Source: Rhypophila decipiens
Taxonomy: Eukaryota > Ascomycota > Sordariomycetes > Sordariales > Naviculisporaceae
NCBI GenBank assembly: GCA_033297075.1
Contig: MU858193.1
Span: forward strand, 34,446-98,445
Length of the DNA stretch: 64,000 nucleotides
Direction of reading: 5' to 3'
Position 1 is the first letter of the stretch. Each line of letters opens with the position of its first letter. The translations under genes and the position numbers were made by a program. Of the stretch, positions 57,230-64,000 are shown piece by piece. Under the pieces are notes generated by a model that saw only the letters and a list, made by a program, of their open reading frames with translations, did no database searches and was not told the origin of the DNA.

Positions 57230-58915
57230 ATGACGGCGATGGACATCGAACAAGTTATGAAATGCGAGTTTGATACTATTATGGTCCTCGTAGATCACGT
57301 CTTAAGTGGCAATAGGACAAGCTACAACGTCTCCTTTCTAATTCAAACATGCCCTGATGTGTGTGGTCTCGTCTATGGCACCGGCAACCCGGACATATCC
57401 GGGGTGGGAGTAGGTCACTATCCACGATGAGTCCGCCGGTTCGTCCAGAGATGCACTAACAGAAATGAAACAAAAGGCAGTGGTTTCCTACGTTATCCAA
57501 GGCGTCAGCTCTCTCATCTTTGGACCCTTGCTGGCTTTATTCACCCTCTATCTGGGGTCCAACAGGTTGCAAGATAGCTACTTTGCCTATGATCCCGATC
57601 AGTTAGGCGTGGCCAATCACTTCATCTCCGTTTCCAAAAGTATTCACCAAGCCAACATTATCACCGCCTTCGCTGTCCTCTTTGCAGGCGTTTACCGAAT
57701 CAATAGCAGTAGTGACATTCCCCCGGTAGGAGAGAGCGAGTTCTTGTCGAGTTTGTCCACCTATGAGCTCCTGACATGCATCGTCTGCACAATCTCCTAT
57801 CTACTACTGAATCCGACGTCGAGATTGGCGGAGAAGGCCGTAATGGGCATCTACATATTCGGCACATTCTTCTTCTGGTTCAGCATTTGGTACTCGTGGT
57901 CGGAAGGCTTTAATTCTGTGGTCGCTTTGAAGGGTATCGCATCACGTTGCATCCGCGAAACTATCATTAACTCAGGGGGCCCACAGCCAACACTACTCGA
58001 CGACATCCTGATCATCCCACCCGTTCGTAATGGTATTGATCCTCATGTTCAACACGGAGGGGCCGAATATGGATCCCACTATTAAATGGAAACGGCCGCT
58101 GATGAGCTTATGGTCGATGGGCGTGGGTTATTGGATTTGTCTTCACAACGTGTTACCACCGCTGCTGGGCTGGATTCTTCGCGAACTTACGCGACCTCTC
58201 TTTCGGAAACTTGCGGATCTTGTTAGGGTTGGACCTCGCCGGCTCGAGACTCTCTCCGCCGCCATCGTACTAAGTATCTTCTTCCTTTTTTGTGTTAAAC
58301 CCCTCGTGCAAAGTCTGTTCGAGACACGGGAGCATATAAGGTCATTGGCTGGGGAGAGTTATGAGGACAATGACTGGGGCTTTGGACAGGTCACGGCGGT
58401 GATGACTTGGGTACCTGTCTTTCAGGAGACTGGGATTGCCATCCTTTGTGAGTCACTTGTCTTTGAAACCTATTTTCCCTCCTTCCGACAATCTTAACTG
58501 GGCTTTCGGGATAAAGGTGCTGCTATTATTTGCTCCTGGCAGGAATCAACGCTAACGATCGCCTCGAATGGAACGTCACTACACAACAGATACAATAAAA
58601 CACTATGCTAGTCAACGGAAGTCCTTGCAACAGCGTCATCGTGCCGCCAACAAAGAACCCGAGTCGATCGAGCTTCTGCCCAGCGGAGAGAATGCTTCCG
58701 AGGCGGATAACGACGGCCCTCAACGCACGGCAGCACCTTCTATAGTTGGAGAAGACCCAGACTCCGATAGTCAGCCAATAGCGACGAGCACAGATATGCC
58801 ATCAAGAACACCCGGCACGACCTCGTCCCAAGCTCGACCAAATGGCGCTACGTTGCAACCTCGTGTTACGTGGCCACGGAATGAAAGCGATACTTATTTA
58901 CCACTCCGAGCATGA
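57230..58915 (+). pseudogene. fungal multipass membrane protein, copy A, frameshifted
   Basis: Exon 1 is 57230-57409 (MTAMDIEQVMKCEFD ... TCPDVCGLVYGTGNPDISGVG). A 67-nt intron (gtaggt, CTAAC, aaag) leads to 57477 (AVVSYVIQGVSSLIFGPLLA). CPDVC...GNPDISGVG followed by a hydrophobic helix is a pattern I associate with an uncharacterised fungal membrane family. Several TM helices follow. At about 58018-58025 the frame moves by one base: reading ...DDILIIPP into FVMVLILMFNTEGPNMDP requires dropping one C from CCCACCC. Downstream the protein continues through TM helices and DNDWGFGQVTAVM to about 58447. There a gtgagt donor leads to a polar tail ending near 58915; the acceptor is uncertain (58587 fits the phase). 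It is either a real frameshift or a single-base sequence error. Copy B follows at 59281. Confidence 0.6.
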
Positions 58916-59280
58916 GAAGCAAGAGCGGAAGTTCAAATGTTTTTTCCAAATGAGATACTGAGAGCGATCTGGAGGGAGTCCAAACGCTGCGTCCACTAGT
59001 TAGTAGTTACACACCCTTGACACCCACCGTGTCCAGCCAGTTGCAACAACCACCAATGACAGGCAATCAGTAACTGTGGCTGAGGTTCTAGACCTTTCCA
59101 TGATGGTTTTATGATACTTGTTCAGCTCGAACCTTGGCATTTTCACAGTCTGCCCAACCCCTCATTTATTATCAGCAGTTTGTCTCATCTGAGTCATCTC
59201 GTTCTGAACTCTGTCTCGTTCCAAGTCACCTCACCCTTTGAGCCTTGAAACGTCCTATTCATTGTAGTCAAACCAGGCCG
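58916..59280. other. spacer between copies A and B
   Basis: About 365 bases, no feature recognised; presumably the original promoter of copy B. Confidence 0.5.
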
Positions 59281-59870
59281 ATGACCACGTCACGTCGGTA
59301 TTCGGCCATCGGCCAGCTGTGTGCAGTCACATTGGTGATTTGGGCATGCTCGGCCAAAGCACAATGGACTGACACGGTCATATCGCCGACACCGACGACT
59401 TCATTGTCATCACTGTCGGCGAGCCCCAATTGGAATCTGAGCCATCGGTTCCAGTGGTGGCGAATGCCTTCCAAGACCTAAAATGTGAATTTGATTCTCT
59501 CAGAAACCTCTATGACAACATCACTTTCAACAGAACAACCCTCAACATGTCGGCTTTGATACAAACATGTCCCGACGTGTGCGATACGGTGTACGGCTCC
59601 GGAAATCCTGACATATCAGGGGTAGGGGTAAGTGTATATGGGCTCCAATAAACCAATTCCATTTGCACAAAGATGGACATGGAGCTGACAAGCAGCTGGA
59701 AACGGGCAAAAATGACAGAAAAAGGCCGTTATCTCGTACACCCTCCAAGGCATTTCCTCTTTAATATTCGGTCCAATCCTGGGTTTTATTACGCTCTATA
59801 TCGGCTCCAACGAGTTTTCAGACACGTGAATCACATATGATCCGGACAGCGTATGGGTTGCAAAAAGTTC
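59281..59870 (+). pseudogene. membrane protein copy B, truncated paralogue of copy A
   Basis: Starts with a signal peptide (MTTSRRYSAIGQLCAVTLVI) that copy A lacks. The frame then slips by one near 59425-59435. In the new frame it matches copy A exon 1: LKCEFDSLRNLYDNITFNRT and TCPDVCDTVYGSGNPDISGVG against CPDVCGLVYGTGNPDISGVG. After an intron of about 100 nt the second exon begins near 59720 (KAVISYTLQGISSLIFGPIL) and runs to GSNEFSDT, where a TGA interrupts. ITYDPDSVWVAKS still aligns with YFAYDPDQLGVANHF of copy A, then similarity ends at about 59865-59880. It therefore has a frameshift, a nonsense codon and a lost 3' end. The loss coincides with the start of the region leading to the DUF3435 gene. 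Confidence 0.75.
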
Positions 59871-60280
59871 CCTACTTGCACGACTGCAAATGATGACTCA
59901 GCCGGCTTGGCTCGTCGCTGGCCCGATGTTTTGCCGAACAAGATCACGTTCGCGTTCCCGGACCACCACCGTCTCCGTAACGACCTACAAACGGCAGCGA
60001 CAACGGAGGCCGGAAGGTGTCGCCCATTCTACTTCGTTCACGCCCATCGACTCCTCCGGAACACCTCCCGCGCATTCGCGATGGAGGTGCACTTTTGGGG
60101 CGCCAGGGTCTCATCGGGGCTGTCGAGGGTGCGAACCAACCACGTCCCTCTAGGATTCGGTGCTAGCTCGCTCATGCCCTCGAAGCACCCGTCTTCCCTC
60201 TCCCCACAATCTCAGAATCCTCTTCCTCTCTTTCTCATTATTCTTCCTACTTCTAACACGCTCGTTAGCTCTGGCTCACC
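59871..60280 (+). other. possible 5' end of a mobile element and leader of the DUF3435 gene
   Basis: About 400 bases between the end of copy B homology and the recombinase ATG. The last 130 are CT-rich, like a transcribed leader. No terminal repeat or target-site motif could be fixed by eye. Confidence 0.35.
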
Positions 60281-62024
60281 ATGACAGTACAACAACAATC
60301 ACGCTTCTCTACGGAAGACCAGGAGAGCGTCAATAAGCTCCTCCAGGATTACTTTAACAGTGCTATAGAGGATGAGGGTAACGACCAGCCCTTTGTTGCT
60401 TCAGGCACGCAAGCGGAGCGCGATAGAATATGGACAGCCTGGACTGAGTATGTCTTCCCCCCCTCCCCCTTTCTTCCCAGGCTTCCCCATAATCCAAATC
60501 TCGACATCACACCTAGGGCAATGTATTAATACGTTACTAATTTCATAATTTTTTTATCAAGTTTCTGTGGACATACTCAAAGAAAAGCGGGTGAAATTAA
60601 CAACCTTCCTGAGATGTATGTCGCCCGCCATCGAGCTCGAAAACTGGTGCTAACTGAGTGAAGCTGTCGTAATGTCTACCCCTGCCGCTTCTGGGTGGAC
60701 TTTGCTCGGGAGCCCGAGGCCCCAAGGGTTCAAGCACCAGTCCAGGCATTTATACACCACTATATACAAAACTCCATCAAAGAACGTATCGTGTTGGGAC
60801 CAGAGGAGCGCATCATGGTCCGCACGCTCAACTCCGCCTACAGTATCATTGAGGTTTGGCGGAGGCTCGTCGCATCCGCCGATTTCAAGGTCCTCCGTGG
60901 CGAGCGGAGAGCGCTGCGGAGAAGCGAGAAATACCAAGAGGCCGACCGGCTTTTCCTGAGGTGGGAGCAAGAAGGCGAAAAACGTGATGGACCGGCCTAT
61001 CTAATCGTCCAGGTTTATAAGACTAGATTGGATATATTCCCCTTCAGCCTTCTCGATCCCCTCTCACTTTATTGTATCCTGACGCAGCTTCCTTGGCGGC
61101 TCTATTTCCTTGCAAGTTATCGGTTTCGCGCTTCTTTCATTGGTATGCTTTGCTAACTAGTGCTTCGCTAGTGGATTCTCGTCAAACTGTCGCCAAACCT
61201 TAACTTGGAGATCAACTCGCTATACGTAAAGGTTGAAGCGACAGCAGCAGATATCATTGTCATTCTTCTTGCACTATATCAGCGTGCCGAAGATATACCG
61301 GCCACGCCACTTACGAGGATGTCGTTCCATGCCGCGATACTTCTCGGCTGTACCGGCGGTTTCCGTCCGGGTTCCCTTATGGACACCCTGTGTCGGCAGT
61401 ACACCTTGTCCATCATACGCAATCCCGATGACAGGACCCAGAGGAGGTTCATTGTTACGCCCAACATCGGCCGGAACAAGATCAAGAAGACGCAAATGAC
61501 CTGCAAATACAGGAAGCAAAAAAAGTGCGTAATTCCATACTTAATAGGTTGGAGGCCGGTGGCTGACGAGGTGTATCCTAACCCCCTATTACAGTGTGGC
61601 CTACTCTGTCCCTCTCGTGCCTTTTCCCGTCCTCTGTTTGGTGAGCCTTGTAATTACCCGGGCGTTGGACATGGGCGCGTTGGATACTCCCTATCAATCG
61701 GTCCACGACCTTCTCCACCGTCCAAACCTCGGTAGGACCGACCGCCTCGACATTCCTTGGAAGGAGGAATTCCTAGACAAGCCTCTTTTTCCACTGAGAT
61801 ACTCCCAGTTTCTCGAGCTGTGGACACGGTGCCTCCTTGTTGTAGGCTGCCGTAAGCCTATCCGCCCATATGCTCTTCGTGTCGGTGCTGGAGCCCGCAT
61901 GGATGGTATGTTTCTCCCTGATACTGACTACCACCAGAGGTCGGATGGCTAATTAACACGCATTGCAGAAAGCATATCAAGCGCCCTACGGAACTATATC
62001 ATGAGTCACTCAGGAGCCATCTAA
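60281..62024 (+). pseudogene. DUF3435 tyrosine recombinase (Starship captain-like), C-terminally truncated
   Basis: Six exons in consistent phase: 60281-60447, 60562-60615, 60664-61012, 61172-61524, 61595-61905 and 61969-62024, about 429 residues. Three branch points read CTAAC or CTAAT. The N-terminal part holds FSTEDQESVNKLLQDYFNSA and CRNVYPCRFWVDFAREPEAP. The core has the DUF3435 pattern: PLTRMSFHAAILLGCTGGFR PGSLMD with the first catalytic Arg, then FPVLCLVSLVITRALDMGAL, LDIPWKEEFLDKPLFPLRYS, and RPYALRVGAGARMD joined to ALRNYIMSHSG with the R...H pair. The frame ends SHSGAI-stop, just where relatives continue into FxxxY with the catalytic Tyr, so strand transfer should be impossible. 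Captains insert giant Starship elements as their 5'-most gene; non-captain DUF3435/FluG genes also exist, and I cannot place this one by phylogeny. Its last exon overlaps the antisense gene below. Confidence 0.75.
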
Positions 62025-62719
62025 GTTCACAGGTGGCCCAACCAGGGGCTTCATCGCTGAGTCCATAGTTTGCACCATGTGGAAGCTGGGCTGTAGCAGA
62101 GGCAGACGGGCCGGCCCCAAAATCCATAGCATCGGCCGACATCGGCGGTAGATATTGTTGACGAGCTGAATCCAACTGACCAACTTCACTGTCGTGCCAG
62201 CCGGCGGGCAGTGTTGCGTTAGCCGGCCTGGGCGACGGAGTCATGTTGAGTAGTTCTTTCGGAGGTGTCATGTGCTTCTTGATGTACTCAAGACCGTTGG
62301 CAATTTGCCGGCCATGGGTAGAGATCTCCAGGTATTCAGTCCTCTCAGCCAAGCCTTGACCAGCCGGAATGCATGGAATCAGGTACGTGCTACTCTCAGA
62401 GAATATCCACAGCCGCGCGCAGCTGCCAACACAGGTCATCGTCCAAATGTGCTTGATACCAGTCTCGACGTGGTATGCGCAGGCGGCAGTGAACGCCTGG
62501 TATTCCACCTCTTCGATCTCGGAAGGCGAAGCGCTTGCTCGCTTAGCCTCCAGAAATAGCAAAGTCCCGACTGTTGTTGCCCTGCTGTCCATCTTCTCAA
62601 CAACAAGGTCGACGCGCCTTAGGTCACCAGGTTGATGAGTTGGCGGCTGCTGGGACGACACTACCCATTTTTCATCGTTGAATAAACCGCAATTCCCAAA
62701 ACTAGAGCCGAATTGATGC
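61999..62719 (-). CDS. PD-(D/E)XK-like protein, 5' exons unresolved
   Basis: One long exon from a probable acceptor (ctttcag) at 62720 to TGA at 61999; the upstream start is not found. It begins HQFGSSFGNCGLFNDEKWVV. The core reads DLRRVDLVVEK, then TLLFLEAKRASASPSEIEEV, EYQAFTAACAYHVE and HIWTMTCVGSCARLWIF. A D...ExK...Q order like this is the signature of the PD-(D/E)XK nuclease fold: D in VDLVV, E-x-K in LEAKR, Q in YQAF. The remaining 100 residues are Pro/Ala/Ser-rich and probably disordered. Similar fungal genes of unknown role are often met near transposons; this is from memory of the pattern, not a search. Its 3' end overlaps the DUF3435 gene by 26 bases, tail to tail. Confidence 0.6.
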
Positions 62720-63738
62720 CTGAAAGGAGACGGCTCACTCTATCCAAGGAATCTTAAACCTCCAAAATTGGCTGACACCTCGGCTAAGGAGTGACAAAGA
62801 ACGTACAGATTCAAAAGTGGAGGCGCGGAAATGGAACAGGTGGTTATATGCGGTCGGATAACCCAACAAGTACGCAACAACTGTTGATAGTTACACTATA
62901 CCCGAAATAGTAGGCGGTAAAGGGGGTGTTTTATTGGGGTTATTTGACACACATCGGCTCGGAAAGCCGGCTGAGGGGTTTCTCTCCTCCTACATAAATG
63001 TTTCTCGGGTCGGAATATAATTGTACCAGTAATTCAGTCGGGTCAATATTTACTTTCCTTAGAATAAATCGAACACAAAGAGGTTAACACAGAGGGGAAG
63101 TAGCAGAGCTTGGTAGCGAGAAGGACGCAGACAGGGGCAGAAACGGGAACACCATAGGCTTGCCGTACCCTCAAACTATATTTATTGAACAGGAAAACCG
63201 TGCCCTCACGGGCCGGGTGAAAAACCAGTACGTTATCATCTGACAAGTATGTACAGGTTTAATGAGATCTTTCGAGATTGTTCCAAGGACCCAACAATTA
63301 TCCATCCTTCTCCTCATTGATTGTCTGCCTTACTTAGCTCTACGCTCCTCGATCTACCCAGTAATGCAGCTCGCCGTCGTAAAATTCTTCGCCGATAATG
63401 CCCTCGGCTTCCCATCTGGTGACGCCGACGGTAAATTGCAGACAGGTTGGAGTGCATGGCACATCCATTACACTGACGACAAGACGACCCCGTGCACCCG
63501 AGCGCACGATGGGATGCCAGAACTGGTCGGTTCTGCTCCGTGTGCATAGCTATAGGCGAGGGAGGCGATCCATTTTCTGAGCCGGCGTTGCTGGAAAACG
63601 AGGGCTTTGGCGTGTCGCTCGCTATTCGTCAGAACCAGCGTCAACACCTTTGCCTGCTCAGATATGTTAACATGTTACTCTGCCAAAAAATGCGAGATTT
63701 AGTTTATACCTGTACCAGTAACACGGCCGGATTTCACC
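62720..63738. other. region upstream of the PD-(D/E)XK-like exon
   Basis: About 1 kb that should contain the missing 5' exons or promoter of the minus-strand gene. Frames of about 80-95 codons are open on both strands at 63262-63549, with no recognised domain. Confidence 0.35.
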
Positions 63739-64000
63739 TTATTGTGCATTTTGTAGGAGCCCGTCCAGCGACTCAAAAGATGTATCAGATCGGCCCTCGT
63801 CAAGATCATTATCAGACTCATCATCGCTCGAGATCAGGATAGCATCGTCTGCTGACATCCCAGCACCACCATGTGAAGGATGCTGCGCATTCTCCAGCAG
63901 CGGGGGGTGCAAAGGAACCCCAAAGGTCGCTGCAGAGGGGTCAAGTGCCGGCTGGCGCTCCATCAAATCTCCTACCCAGGCGTCGCAGTCCCACTTAATC
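63739..64000 (-). CDS. possible minus-strand exon, cut by the window edge
   Basis: A minus-strand frame enters from the right edge (IKWDCDAWVGDLMERQPALD) and ends at 63739 with an acidic stretch SADDAILISSDDESDNDLDE. The acidic Ser/Asp-rich style is like the regulatory N-terminus of fungal accessory proteins. It may be a 5' exon of the PD-(D/E)XK-like gene (the stop would then lie in an intron) or the end of another gene. No domain is recognised. Confidence 0.35.
   Translation of the reverse strand, partial: IKWDCDAWVGDLMERQPALDPSAATFGVPLHPPLLENAQHPSHGGAGMSADDAILISSDDESDNDLDEGRSDTSFESLDGLLQNAQ

Overview
The window is nuclear DNA from a filamentous ascomycete, most likely a Sordariomycete. 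Introns are short (47-160 nt), with GT-AG ends and CTAAC/CTRAC branch points. The gene set is fungal: a GH12 glucanase, a LIP-type lipase, DUF1996 and DUF3433 proteins, a DUF3435 recombinase, an F-box protein and an intron-poor VPS13. Exon joins below were worked out by hand from splice signals and phase.

Layout. At the left edge is the 3' part of a secreted GH12 endoglucanase (1-876, +), then a secreted lipase (2775-4037, +) and an unrecognised 300-residue protein (5335-6237, +). VPS13 fills 6722-16351 (-). A DUF3429 mitochondrial membrane protein (17602-18913, +) is followed in the same reading frame, after one TAG, by a further 240-codon open frame. From 19.65 to about 26.8 kb the DNA is gene-poor. 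It holds a 22-24 bp minisatellite between direct repeats, a tRNA-Gly(GCC), and a double CRE-type palindrome upstream of a doubtful ORF. After a long leader comes a small acidic/His-rich protein (28220-28765, +). Then follow a DUF1996 secreted protein (30728-32052, +), an F-box protein (32189-33782, -) and a 1397-residue DUF3433 membrane protein (33967-38278, -).

The middle right contains a secreted cysteine-rich repeat protein with one module per exon (40119-41500, -), an 89-residue membrane protein (43291-43560, +) and a Pro/Ser-rich unknown (45314-46483, +). It also holds a Pyr4/PaxB-type membrane terpene cyclase with no visible cluster (46831-47715, -), a single-pass membrane protein (48629-50242, -), an AMT/MEP ammonium transporter with upstream GATA sites (52810-54545, +) and a DnaQ-type 3'-5' exonuclease-like protein that lacks key acidic residues (55267-56790, +).

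The right end (57-64 kb) looks like a mobile or accessory junction. Two tandem copies of a fungal membrane-protein gene are both broken. The second loses homology near 59.87 kb, and about 400 bp further on starts a six-exon DUF3435 tyrosine-recombinase gene (Starship 'captain' family). That gene stops just after its R...H motif, before the catalytic Tyr. It converges on an antisense PD-(D/E)XK-like gene of a kind seen near fungal transposons. This junction is the strongest candidate here for an unusual system. Most of the other genes appear to be single-copy housekeeping or secretory genes with no shared pathway.
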